DNA of 38,254 bases, taken from Nocardia aobensis NBRC 100429. GTDB taxonomy: Bacteria; Actinomycetota; Actinomycetes; Mycobacteriales; Mycobacteriaceae. Positions 19,510 to 28,337 of the stretch are shown here, one piece after another. A model generated the notes under the pieces. That model made no database searches and was not told where the DNA came from. It saw nothing but the letters and a program-made list of their open reading frames with translations. How positions within the stretch are numbered: position 1 is the stretch's first letter; each line of letters starts with the position of its first letter. Both the position numbers and the translations under genes were made by a program. Where the stretch lies: assembly GCF_000308375.1 (NCBI RefSeq), contig NZ_BAFQ01000116.1, positions 1 to 38,254 on the forward strand, in the 5' to 3' direction.

Positions 19510-21315
19510 ATGGCGCAACAGGTTGCTGACTACGTCGTGGCCCGGCTCAACGAATGGGGCGTGAAAGAGGTATTCGCCTATCCCGGAGACGGAATCAACG
19601 GTCTCGTGGCCGCTTTCGGCCGCACCGACGACCGGCCGACGTTCGTCCAGGCCCGGCACGAGGAGATGGCGGCGTTCTCGGCCACCGGCTACGCGAAATT
19701 CAGCGGGCACGTCGGTGTGTGCATGGCCACCTCCGGTCCGGGCGCGATCCATCTGCTCAACGGCCTCTACGACGCCAAACTCGACCACGTTCCGGTGGTG
19801 GCGATCATCGGCCAGACCGCGCGCAGCGCGATGGGCGGCAGCTATCAGCAGGAGATCGACCTGCAGAGCCTGTACAAGGACGTGGCCTCCGAATATCTCG
19901 TCGAGGTCAACGTCGCCGAACAGCTGCCCAACGCCCTCGACCGGGCCTTCCGCACGGCCTGGACCCGGCGCGCACCCACCGCGGTGATCATTCCGGCGGA
20001 TCTGCAGGAGGAGACCTACGAGCCGCCACAGCACGAATTCAAGCAGGTGCCGTCGAGCCCGCCCGCCGAGATGCATTCGGTGGTCGTTCCGGCGCGCGCG
20101 GAGATCGAGCGCGCCGCGGAGGTGATCGGAGCCGGTTCCAAGGCCGCGATCCTGGTCGGCCAGGGCGCCCGCTCGGCCGCGCGCGAGGTGACCGAACTCG
20201 CCGAGATCACCGGTGCCGGCGTCGCCAAGGCGCTGCTCGGCAAGGATGTGCTGCCCGACGATCTGCCGTTCGTGACGGGCCCGATCGGGTTGCTGGGCAC
20301 CCGCCCCAGCTACGAGCTGATGCGTGATTGCGACACTCTGGTCATCGTCGGTTCGAACTTCCCCTACAGCCAATTCCTGCCGCCGCTGGATCAGGCCCGT
20401 GCCGTGCAGATCGATATCGACGGCACCATGATCGGCATGCGGTATCCGACCGAGGTGAACCTCGTCGGTGACGCGAAAGCCACACTGGCCGAGATCATTC
20501 CGCTGCTGAAGCCGGTCAGCGACCGGTCCTGGCGGGAGACGATCGAGTCGAATGTGGCGCGCTGGTGGGAGACCGTGGAGCGGCAGGCGTTGCTTACCGC
20601 CGAACCGGTCAACCCCATGCGGGTGGTCTGGGAACTGTCGCAGCAGATTCCGGGCAACGCCATCGTCACCGCCGACTCCGGCTCCTCCACCAACTGGTAC
20701 GCGCGCTGCCTGAAATTCCACGGCAGCATGCGCGGCTCGCTGTCGGGCACACTGGCCACCATGGGGCCCGGTGTGCCGTATGCGATCGGCGCGAAGTTCG
20801 CCCATCCGGATCGCCCGGTGATCGCGCTCGTCGGCGACGGCGCGATGCAGATGAACGGATTGGCCGAATTGATCACCATCGCCCGCTACACCGAACAGTG
20901 GAGCGATAAGCGACTGGTGGTGTGCGTCTTCCACAACAACGACCTCAACCAGGTGACCTGGGAGCTGCGGTCCATGGGCGGTTCGCCCAAATTCGAGGAT
21001 TCGCAGTCACTTCCGGACATTTCGTACGCGGACGCCGCGCGCTGCTTCGGCCTCGCGGCGATCGAGGTCGACGATCCGGAGCAGTTGGCCGGGGCCTGGG
21101 AACGGGCGCTGACCGCGGATCGCCCGACCCTGCTGGACGTGCGCTGCGATCCCGAGGTTCCGCCGATACCACCGCACGCCACCTGGGATCAGATGAAGGC
21201 GACCGCGGAGGCCGTGCTGCGCGGCGACCCGAACGCCTGGCATCTGGTCACTCAGGGCATGAAGACCAAGGCACAGGAGTTCCTGCCCGGGCGCGGTTCG
21301 GGCGGCGACGACTAG
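19510..21315 (+). CDS. Thiamine-diphosphate enzyme, pyruvate oxidase (PoxB/YdaP) type
   Basis: 601 residues with the three-domain plan of the POX/AHAS family. N-terminal Pyr domain: VFAYPGDGINGLV and the catalytic Glu51 in ARHEEMAAFSATGYAKFSG. Central domain (about 195-340) binds FAD or is vestigial: AAILVGQGARSAAREV. C-terminal PP domain: the ThDP motif begins GDGAMQMNG (Gly442-Asp443-Gly444) and ends VFHNNDLNQVTWE. These enzymes decarboxylate pyruvate to acetate or acetyl phosphate; YdaP-like members are linked to stress or stationary phase. ATG 19510 follows AGGACAG. The last segment (KAQEFLPG) is as in YdaP. Its stop is one base away from the stop of a small convergent gene. The exact 2-oxo acid is not certain. 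Confidence 0.93.
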   Translation: MAQQVADYVVARLNEWGVKEVFAYPGDGINGLVAAFGRTDDRPTFVQARHEEMAAFSATGYAKFSGHVGVCMATSGPGAIHLLNGLYDAKLDHVPVVAIIGQTARSAMGGSYQQEIDLQSLYKDVASEYLVEVNVAEQLPNALDRAFRTAWTRRAPTAVIIPADLQEETYEPPQHEFKQVPSSPPAEMHSVVVPARAEIERAAEVIGAGSKAAILVGQGARSAAREVTELAEITGAGVAKALLGKDVLPDDLPFVTGPIGLLGTRPSYELMRDCDTLVIVGSNFPYSQFLPPLDQARAVQIDIDGTMIGMRYPTEVNLVGDAKATLAEIIPLLKPVSDRSWRETIESNVARWWETVERQALLTAEPVNPMRVVWELSQQIPGNAIVTADSGSSTNWYARCLKFHGSMRGSLSGTLATMGPGVPYAIGAKFAHPDRPVIALVGDGAMQMNGLAELITIARYTEQWSDKRLVVCVFHNNDLNQVTWELRSMGGSPKFEDSQSLPDISYADAARCFGLAAIEVDDPEQLAGAWERALTADRPTLLDVRCDPEVPPIPPHATWDQMKATAEAVLRGDPNAWHLVTQGMKTKAQEFLPGRGSGGDD

Positions 21316-21316
21316 G

Positions 21317-21466
21317 TCATTCGCGGGCGGCGCCCCAATCGGTCAGCGAATGCCTGGCGTGCCGTAGGGCGCACCGGAACTCCGCACGGTCACCGCGGGG
21401 CGCCACGGTGTCGAACAGGGCGGCCGCCACCGCCGCTACAACCGCGATGATCAGCAGAGTTGTCAT
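21317..21466 (-). CDS. 49-residue single-span membrane protein
   Basis: A short frame from ATG 21466 to TGA 21317. It starts MTTLLIIAVVAAVAAALFDT, one clear transmembrane helix, followed by a charged cytoplasmic-type tail (APRGDRAEFRCALRHARHSL) ending TDWGAARE. Third positions are G/C-rich. No strong RBS is seen. It converges with the ThDP enzyme (one base between the stop codons). No family is recognised; it resembles many small actinobacterial membrane proteins of unknown use. Could be a chance frame, but the hydrophobic-then-basic layout argues for a gene. Confidence 0.55.
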   Translation of the reverse strand: MTTLLIIAVVAAVAAALFDTVAPRGDRAEFRCALRHARHSLTDWGAARE

Positions 21467-21526
21467 ATCGGCCAGTCTGCGACGACCGGCCACGAAACAA
21501 CAGAGCCACTACCACATCACTGGCCC

Positions 21527-21566
21527 GGAAGCCGGGCATCGGACCTGCGCCCGATGCCCGGCTTCC
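21527..21566 (+). terminator. Perfect 16-bp stem hairpin
   Basis: GGAAGCCGGGCATCGG (21527-21542) pairs completely with CCGATGCCCGGCTTCC (21551-21566) around an 8-base loop. It is the strongest hairpin I found in the window. It lies in the 236 bases between the starts of the small membrane gene (minus) and the P450 gene (plus). Most likely it ends transcripts coming from the ThDP enzyme through the small gene; there is no T-run. A TATCAT hexamer (21592-21597) downstream could be the -10 box of the P450 gene, without a clear -35. Confidence 0.65.
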
Positions 21567-21702
21567 GCTGCGCAACCGGCACGCGGGTAGGTATCATCGG
21601 CTCCCGGACCTCAGATCATGGTTCGGCCCAACGCTTTTGGCATCACGACTGGTGACGGCTGCCGCCGTCGACGTCCACCACGACCGTTTGGAGTTGTCTT
21701 CT

Positions 21703-22971
21703 GTGACCACGCCGCATTCGCTGGAATCGCCGTCGAACAGGTGTCCCGTGGCACACAGTTCACCGATCGCCGCGGACGGACCGCGTGTTCCCCTCTACAC
21801 CGAGGAATTCGCCGTCGACCCGCGCGGCGGATACGAGCGGATGCGCGCCCACCACCGCTCCTTCGCTCCGGTCGAACTCGCTCCCGGCGTGCCGGCGACA
21901 CTCGTGATCGGTTATCAGGCCGCGCTGCGGATTCTCAACGATCCCGAGCATTTCCCCGCCGACCCGCGGGCCTGGCAGCGCACCGTACCGGCGGACAGCC
22001 CGATCCTGCCGATGCTCGGCTGGCGCCCGAATGCCTTGCGCAGCAGCGGCCCCGACCACGCGCGGTTCCGCGCCGCCAATGTCGCCGCCATCGACGGGGT
22101 CGACCTGCACACACTGCACACCGTCGTCGAGCGGGTCGCGATCCCGCTGATCAACTCGTTCACCGTCGACGGCCAGGCCGACCTGCTGACCCAGTACATT
22201 CGCCCGCTGGCGTTCACCAGCCTGAACACGATGCTGGGCATCGAACCCGATATCGCCGAGCGGGTCGCGGCCGGGCTGGCGCCCATCTTCGACGTCACCG
22301 GTGACGCGGCGGCGGGCAACCGGATGCTGGCGGCCGCCCTGCAGGAACATACCGACCGCAAGCGCGCCCACCCCGGCGACGACATCACCTCCCGGCTGAT
22401 CGCGCACGAGAGCGCCCTCGACGACGAGGAGGTGATCAATCAGCTGGTGAGCCTGTATGGCGCGGGTATCGAACCGCAGCTGCATCTGGTCGCCAACGCC
22501 CTGCTGCTGATGATGACCGACGAGCGGTTCTCCGGAAATCTGCTCGGCGGCACCCTCACCACCCGCGACGCCCTGGACTGGGTACTGTTCAACAACCCGC
22601 CGCTGGCGAACTACTGCGCGAGCTACCCGCGCCAGCCGATGCTCATCGACGATGTGTGGCTACCGGCGAATCAGCCCGTGCTGATCGGCATCGCGGCCTG
22701 CAACAACGATCCGCAGGTGCGCGAGGGCGATCGCAACGGCAACCGCTCCCATCTGTCGCTGGGCGCCGGGCCGCACGCCTGCCCGGCCCGCCGGATCGCG
22801 TACCTGATCGCCCAGGACACCGTAGATCAGCTGCTGGACGCGCTGCCCGATATCGAGCTGGCGGTTCCGGTGACGGAATTGCACTGGCGCCCAGGCCCTT
22901 TCAACCACGCACTGGCCGCACTGCCGGTCACCTTCCCACCGTCCCCGCCGCTGCAGAGCCCGTTCGCCTGA
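21703..22971 (+). CDS. Cytochrome P450 lacking the ExxR motif (CYP157-like)
   Basis: 422 residues from GTG 21703 (GGAG 9 bases before). The N-terminus NRCPVAHS, VPLYTEEFAVDPRGGYERMR and APVELAPGVPATLVIGY resembles the P450s of Streptomyces conservons (CYP157). The haem loop HLSLGAGPHACPARR is intact with Cys360. The K-helix ExxR is absent: the aligned residues are W293-V-L-F296 in ALDWVLFNNPP. The I-helix AGxxTT is AGIEPQ (254-259), without the acid-alcohol pair. CYP157 is the known family without ExxR. Such P450s may act in a non-classical way or as partners of other proteins. No conservon genes (roadblock, DUF742, GTPase, histidine kinase) are near. Ligand unknown. Confidence 0.9.
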   Translation: MTTPHSLESPSNRCPVAHSSPIAADGPRVPLYTEEFAVDPRGGYERMRAHHRSFAPVELAPGVPATLVIGYQAALRILNDPEHFPADPRAWQRTVPADSPILPMLGWRPNALRSSGPDHARFRAANVAAIDGVDLHTLHTVVERVAIPLINSFTVDGQADLLTQYIRPLAFTSLNTMLGIEPDIAERVAAGLAPIFDVTGDAAAGNRMLAAALQEHTDRKRAHPGDDITSRLIAHESALDDEEVINQLVSLYGAGIEPQLHLVANALLLMMTDERFSGNLLGGTLTTRDALDWVLFNNPPLANYCASYPRQPMLIDDVWLPANQPVLIGIAACNNDPQVREGDRNGNRSHLSLGAGPHACPARRIAYLIAQDTVDQLLDALPDIELAVPVTELHWRPGPFNHALAALPVTFPPSPPLQSPFA

Positions 22972-23008
22972 CCCGGCTGCGCCGTTCGCCCAGCACGGTT
23001 GCGCCATT

Positions 23009-23025
23009 CGCACGACGGGCGTGCG
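23009..23025 (+). terminator. Small hairpin after the P450 gene
   Basis: CGCACG (23009-23014) and CGTGCG (23020-23025) with a 5-base loop, 38 bases after the P450 stop. Six base pairs, no T-run; a weak terminator at best. It lies 27 bases before the next start codon and may instead be meaningless. Confidence 0.25.
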
Positions 23026-23051
23026 GACCGCGCGCGGGTTACCGTCGTGAC

Positions 23052-23972
23052 ATGCACACCCTCGTGATGACCGGCGCGACTCGCGGAATCGGCCGGATCG
23101 CCGCCCGGGAGATCCTGCGCACCGCGCCGGATACGCGACTTCTGGTGCTGGCACGCGGCGAGTCCGGACCGCAGGTGTGTGCGGAACTGTCCGGGGCGGG
23201 TTACGCGGCCTCGCATGTGGAGGCCGATCTCGCCTCGCTGACCGGTATTCGCTCGGCGGCGCGGCGAATTCACGAACTGCTCGATCGCGGCGAGGTGCCG
23301 CCGCTGGCCGGGTTCGTCGGCAATGCCGGTATGCAGTACACCGAGGCGACCATCGCGACCGAGGACGGGCTCGAGGCCACCTTCGCGGTCAACGTCGTGG
23401 CCAACCATCTACTGCTGCGCCTGCTCGGCGACCGCTTCGTGGTGCCCTCACGCATCGTAATCACCGTCAGCGACACCCATTTCGGCGATCTGCGGCACAA
23501 CCTGGGCATGGTGCCCGGCCCGGTGTGGCACTCCCCCGATGTGCTGGCCCACCCCGGCGCCTTCGCCGATCCGTCGAGTACGGCCGCGGGCCGGACCGCG
23601 TACTCGACGAGCAAGCTGGCCATGATCTACCTGGTCCACGAATACGCGCGCCGGCTTCCGGCCGGAATCGACATCCTCTCCTACAATCCGGGTTTCGTCC
23701 CCGGCACCGGTTTGACCCGCAACGCCGGGCCGTGGGAGCGCTTCGCCGTCCGCCGCCTCGCACCCGCGCTCACCTGGACGCCGCTGGCGAGCACGCCGAA
23801 GACGGCGGGCCGGCGCCTCGCCGACGTGGTCACCGGAGCGGTCCCGGCCGATTCCGGCAGCTACATCGATCGCTACCGGGTCGCCGAATCGTCGCCGGAG
23901 TCCTACGATCCGGCGCGCGAACGCGATGTGTGGGAGTGCGCCGAACGTCTCACCGCCGCGCATCCGGCCTGA
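23052..23972 (+). CDS. Short-chain dehydrogenase/reductase (retinol-dehydrogenase-like)
   Basis: 306 residues, ATG 23052. TGATRGIG (7-14), NAG in VGNAGMQYT, Ser140 (TVSDTHFGD) and Tyr184/Lys188 (YSTSK) form a complete SDR active site. The arrangement GNAGMQ, a long insertion before YSTSK (about 145-180), and the YNPGFVPGTGL stretch resemble the RDH/WWOX-type branch and protochlorophyllide-reductase-like SDRs. It uses NAD(P)H to reduce or oxidise a carbonyl or hydroxyl; the substrate is unknown. It is 80 bases after the P450 and 49 before an LLM oxidoreductase on the same strand, so the three may be one operon. Confidence 0.9.
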   Translation: MHTLVMTGATRGIGRIAAREILRTAPDTRLLVLARGESGPQVCAELSGAGYAASHVEADLASLTGIRSAARRIHELLDRGEVPPLAGFVGNAGMQYTEATIATEDGLEATFAVNVVANHLLLRLLGDRFVVPSRIVITVSDTHFGDLRHNLGMVPGPVWHSPDVLAHPGAFADPSSTAAGRTAYSTSKLAMIYLVHEYARRLPAGIDILSYNPGFVPGTGLTRNAGPWERFAVRRLAPALTWTPLASTPKTAGRRLADVVTGAVPADSGSYIDRYRVAESSPESYDPARERDVWECAERLTAAHPA

Positions 23973-24021
23973 GCCGCCGCACCCTCCGCTAGCGTGATGC
24001 CACCGAACGGAAGGAACACCG

Positions 24022-25035
24022 GTGAAAGTGCATCTGCAGGTGGAGGGTTCGCCGCTGCGTGCCCGCGACAGCGCTCGCGCGATCGCCGCGCTCGGCGCCG
24101 ACGGCATCTTCTCCTTCGAGGGCCCGCACGACGTATTCGTGCCGCTGGTTCTCGCCGCCGCGGAGACCGATCTGCGCCTGATGACCAATGTCGCCATCGC
24201 CGGGCCGCGTAGTCCGCTGCACCTGGCGCACACCGCCTACGATCTGCAGGCGCTCAGCGGCGGACGGTTCCGGCTGGGGCTGGGGTCGCAGATCCGGGTG
24301 CACATCGAGAAGCGGTACGGCAGCCGGTGGGAACGTCCGGCCGCGCGCACCGGCGAATCGGTCGCGGCGGTGAAGGCCATCCTCGCCGCATGGGAAGGCC
24401 ACGCCCCCTTGGATTTCCGGGGCGAATTCTTCACCCATACGCTGATGCCGCCGACCTTCGATCCCGGCCCGAATCCGTTCGGCCCGCCGCCGGTGCTGAT
24501 GGGCGCGCTCGGACCGGTGATGACCCGAACCGCCGCCGAGGTGGCAGACGGACTGTTGGTCATGCCGTTCAACAGCGCCGCGCATTTCACCGGGCGCACG
24601 GTGCCGGCGCTGCGGCGCGGGCTGGCCGAATCGGGCCGCACACTCGATGAATTCGAGGTGGTCGCCCAGGCCATGGTCGCGCTGGGCCGTACCGCCGGTG
24701 AGCTGGCCGCCGCGGTCGACGCGGTCGCGCGGCTCATCGCCTTCTACGCCTCCACCCCGGCCTACCGCCCGGTGCTCGACGCCGAGGGCTGGGGTGAGGT
24801 GCAACCCGAACTCAACGCCCTGTCGAAGCAGGGCCGCTACGCCGAGATGCGGGCGCTGATCACCGAGCCGATGGTCCGCACCATCGCCCTGGTCGGGTCC
24901 CCCGCCGAATGCGCGGCGCAGGCCCACGCCCGCTTCGGCGACTACGCCCGCGACATCTGCTGTTACTTCCCGGGCTACGACCCCTCGGCCGGCGACGTGG
25001 CCGAGTTCGTGGCCCGGGTGCAGTCCTCGGAATAA
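24022..25035 (+). CDS. F420-dependent LLM-class oxidoreductase (TIGR03617-like)
   Basis: 337 residues from GTG 24022, with AAGGA 6 bases before. Luciferase-like barrel: ADGIFSFEGPHDVFVPLVLA, LMTNVAIAGPRSPLHLA and FRLGLGSQIRVHIEKRYG (about 25-100) are the signatures of the F420-binding TIGR03617 family found in actinobacteria. The insertion MPPTFDPGPNPFGPPPVLMG is also typical. It should catalyse F420H2- or F420-linked hydride transfer in the cytoplasm; substrate unknown. It follows the SDR gene by 49 bases. Confidence 0.9.
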   Translation: MKVHLQVEGSPLRARDSARAIAALGADGIFSFEGPHDVFVPLVLAAAETDLRLMTNVAIAGPRSPLHLAHTAYDLQALSGGRFRLGLGSQIRVHIEKRYGSRWERPAARTGESVAAVKAILAAWEGHAPLDFRGEFFTHTLMPPTFDPGPNPFGPPPVLMGALGPVMTRTAAEVADGLLVMPFNSAAHFTGRTVPALRRGLAESGRTLDEFEVVAQAMVALGRTAGELAAAVDAVARLIAFYASTPAYRPVLDAEGWGEVQPELNALSKQGRYAEMRALITEPMVRTIALVGSPAECAAQAHARFGDYARDICCYFPGYDPSAGDVAEFVARVQSSE

Positions 25036-25061
25036 TGCACAGAAATCGACTTCTCATTCAG

Positions 25062-25094
25062 TGGAAACTGGATTCTCACATGTCTATCATGTGA
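25062..25094 (+). promoter_or_regulatory. Promoter with embedded palindrome upstream of MFS exporter
   Basis: TGGAAA (25062-25067) and TATCAT (25085-25090) are 17 bases apart and make a credible sigma-70-type promoter. The perfect palindrome TCACATGTCTATCATGTGA (25076-25094; 7-base arms, 5-base spacer) covers the -10 box. This is the classical position for a repressor operator of a drug exporter. The TetR protein at 27479-28048 is the nearest candidate, but the link is not proven. Confidence 0.6.
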
Positions 25095-25156
25095 TTCACC
25101 GCACTCAGGCCGCAGCGAGCCGACGCACGGGTGGCGGTGAAGGAGAAGAACTACCC

Positions 25157-26809
25157 ATGGCAACCGCGACCACCAGCGTCGAAAGCCCCGATGACAACGA
25201 CACCGGACGCCTGGAGAACGCCTCCACGCTCCGTGTCGTTCTCATCATCGTGGCGATCGTCGCGAGCACCGAGATCGTCCCGTTCCATTTCACGTTCATC
25301 AGTCTCAGCGCCCGCTTCATCGGTGAATCCTTCCCCGAGCAGAACGCCGGCCAGCTCACCTGGCTGACCACGTTGTACTCACTGATCGGCGGCGTAGCGG
25401 TACCGGTCTTCGGCAAATTGTCCGATCTGGTCGGCAAGAAGAAGATCATCCTGTTCTGCCTGCTGCTGTCGATCCTGGGCTGCCTCATCGACGCGCTGAC
25501 CTCGAACTGGACGCTGATGCTGCTCGGGCGCGGACTACAGGGGCTCGCCTTCCCCGCGATCTTCGTGTCCTACGGCCTGATCCGCGATCTCGCACCGCGC
25601 CGCCATCTGAACATGGCGATCGCACTCGCGGGCGGCGGCACCGGTGTGGGCGCGATCCTGGGTCCGGTCATCGGCGGCCTCCTCACCGACCACTACAGCT
25701 GGCGTTCCTTGTTCTGGTTCTGCGTGATCTGGACCGTGGTGACGATTCTGCCGCTGGCGCTGTTGGTTCCCGAGACCAAACTGCGCGCCAAGGTCAAGAT
25801 CGATCTGCTCGGTGCGGTGCTGCTCGGCGCCGGTATCGCCGGTGTGCTCATCTATCTCAGCAACGGCGCCACCTGGGGCTGGGGTGAGCTGTCGGCGCTG
25901 GCCTGGCTCATCGGCGGCGTGGTCCTGCTGATGGCGTTCTACGTCTGGGAGCTGATCACCCCGGAACCGATCATGGATCCGAAGTTGTTGCGCGCCCCGC
26001 GCTTCGCCGGAATTCTCGCCGCGGCCTTCCTGTCCGTGGGCGTCATGCAGGGTCTGTCCTACGCGATGGGCTATCTCGCGGAGACTCCCGGCGGGGCCGA
26101 GGGCGAGGCGATCAAGAAGCAGATCGTCGACGGAGCGGCCGCCGAAGCCGCGAAGCAGGCCTCCGAGCAGATGCACATCCAGGTTCCCACATCGGCTGTC
26201 ACCCAGTACTTCTCGGTGGAGGGCACCCTGCCCGGTTTCGGTCTGACGCTACTGCAGTTCACCGTGCAGGCCATGCTGGGCCTGGCGCTGGTGTACGTGC
26301 TCGTCGCCCCGCTGTGCGGCTGGATGTCGACCCGGATCGGGTTGCTCAAGCCCTACCTCGCCTCGACCATCGCGTTCGTGATCGGCTGTCTGCTGTTCGC
26401 CCGTTTCCACGACAGCGTGTGGCAGATGGCACTGATCGCCCTGATCGTCGGTGTCGGTGCGGGAGCGTATCTGGGCACCCTGCCCAATATGGTGGTGGAG
26501 GCGGTGCCGCAGGAACAGCAGGGCATCAGCGCCGGAATGTACGGCGCCTTCAACAGTTTCGGCACCGCGGCCGCCACCGCCGCCGTCGCGGCGGTCATGT
26601 CGGCCAATCCGCTGATTCTGCACATCAACGCTCCCGGACACGTCGAGGAACGTAAACTGAACAGCGGTCCGCTGGCGCAGCTGCCGGACGGCGCCGCGTA
26701 TACGAACATCTTCTACGTGTTCGCCGGCGCATCCGCGCTCGCCTTCGTCCTGGCGCTGCTGTTGCTGCGCTACTACAACCGGCCGAGCACCGGAGGTACC
26801 GCCCACTGA
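25157..26809 (+). CDS. MFS drug exporter, DHA2-like
   Basis: 550 residues with many hydrophobic helices (about 14). The N-terminal half has the MFS loop GKLSDLVGKKKIILFC after TM2 and GAILGPVIGGLL, the motif C of drug/H+ antiporters. It should export a toxic compound through the inner membrane with proton antiport. ATG 25157 is preceded by AGGAGAAG. A loop at about residues 309-355 is unusually long and Ala/Glu/Lys/Gln-rich (AEGEAIKKQIVDGAAAEAAK) with a probable amphipathic helix. Expression is probably controlled by the palindrome at 25076-25094. Substrate unknown. Confidence 0.92.
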   Translation: MATATTSVESPDDNDTGRLENASTLRVVLIIVAIVASTEIVPFHFTFISLSARFIGESFPEQNAGQLTWLTTLYSLIGGVAVPVFGKLSDLVGKKKIILFCLLLSILGCLIDALTSNWTLMLLGRGLQGLAFPAIFVSYGLIRDLAPRRHLNMAIALAGGGTGVGAILGPVIGGLLTDHYSWRSLFWFCVIWTVVTILPLALLVPETKLRAKVKIDLLGAVLLGAGIAGVLIYLSNGATWGWGELSALAWLIGGVVLLMAFYVWELITPEPIMDPKLLRAPRFAGILAAAFLSVGVMQGLSYAMGYLAETPGGAEGEAIKKQIVDGAAAEAAKQASEQMHIQVPTSAVTQYFSVEGTLPGFGLTLLQFTVQAMLGLALVYVLVAPLCGWMSTRIGLLKPYLASTIAFVIGCLLFARFHDSVWQMALIALIVGVGAGAYLGTLPNMVVEAVPQEQQGISAGMYGAFNSFGTAAATAAVAAVMSANPLILHINAPGHVEERKLNSGPLAQLPDGAAYTNIFYVFAGASALAFVLALLLLRYYNRPSTGGTAH

Positions 26810-27456
<647 letters not shown>

Positions 27457-27478
27457 CTCCGGGCGCACACGACGCGGC

Positions 27479-28048
27479 TCAGCTGCCGGATTCGCGGCTG
27501 AGCCCGCGCATCAGCAGACTCCAGGCGCGCCGCGCGGTGGCCTGGCGCGCCGGGAGTTCGGTTTTGATCAGTACGGCCGCCAGCATGGCCAGCGCGGTCA
27601 CGACATCCTCGGCGGTGAGTTCCGGGCGCAGCGAGCCGCGCAGATCGGTAGCGGCCAGTTTGGCGCCGATCAGGTCGACGAGCCGGCGCGACACCTCGAA
27701 CAGCCGCGGATCGTCGAAGCCGGTGGGATCGATCGTGGCGATGAATCCGGCCGAGACCGCGATCTGGTCGACGATGAAATCCAGCAGATCCACCGCCGTG
27801 GTCCCCGGCCGATTCGCCACCTCCTCGATCGCGACGACGTTGTCGTCGAACACCGCCAGAATCATCGATTCGCGGGTCGGGAAGTGCCGGTACAGCACGC
27901 CCGGACCCACTCCCGCCGCGCGGGCGATCGAATTCAGCGGTGCGTCGAAGCCGTTCTCGGCGAACACCTCCCGCGCCGCGCGAACCAACGCCCGTCGGTT
28001 CGCCGCAGCGGCCTTCGGCCCTCGATTGGCCCGGGGTGACGCGGTCAT
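27479..28048 (-). CDS. TetR-family regulator
   Basis: 189 residues from ATG 28048. N-terminal HTH: ALVRAAREVFAENGFDAPLN, SIARAAGVGPGVLYRHFPTR (about residues 20-59). The C-terminal ligand domain (70-189) is helical and ends in LLMRGLSRESGS. ATG 28048 is preferred over further upstream codons because the extension is Arg-rich and not protein-like. It is divergent from the GMC oxidase gene; a CAACCGGA/TCCGGTTG inverted repeat lies between them. It probably controls the GMC gene, itself, or the nearby exporter. Ligand unknown. Confidence 0.92.
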   Translation of the reverse strand: MTASPRANRGPKAAAANRRALVRAAREVFAENGFDAPLNSIARAAGVGPGVLYRHFPTRESMILAVFDDNVVAIEEVANRPGTTAVDLLDFIVDQIAVSAGFIATIDPTGFDDPRLFEVSRRLVDLIGAKLAATDLRGSLRPELTAEDVVTALAMLAAVLIKTELPARQATARRAWSLLMRGLSRESGS

Positions 28049-28217
28049 CTGATCGACGTTACCGCACGCGGTCGGCGACTCGACACGGCGGACGGATGCC
28101 GCCACCCGCGCCCGGTGTCCTTCGGCGCGTACGGATTTCACGACGCCGAACGCGCGCCACCTCGATTGGAACAAGTTGCAGTTGACGAGACGAGCCCGGT
28201 CGTACACACTGCCCTAG

Positions 28218-28241
28218 CAACCGGAGACAGTTGTCCGGTTG
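28218..28241. promoter_or_regulatory. Inverted repeat between tetR-like and GMC oxidase genes
   Basis: CAACCGGA (28218-28225) and TCCGGTTG (28234-28241) are perfect 8-base arms with an 8-base spacer. It sits in the 289-base divergent region, 97 bases before the GMC start and 170 before the TetR start. A TetR operator is the most likely role. A shorter palindrome, ACCTGTAGGT (28313-28322), lies nearer the GMC start codon. Confidence 0.5.
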
Positions 28242-28337
28242 GTTTCGGTCACGCCCGCCGGGCACGCACCCTGTTTTCGCGTCCGAGGCGAACCACGCGA
28301 CCGATGTTACGTACCTGTAGGTCTTGATGGAGAGTGC

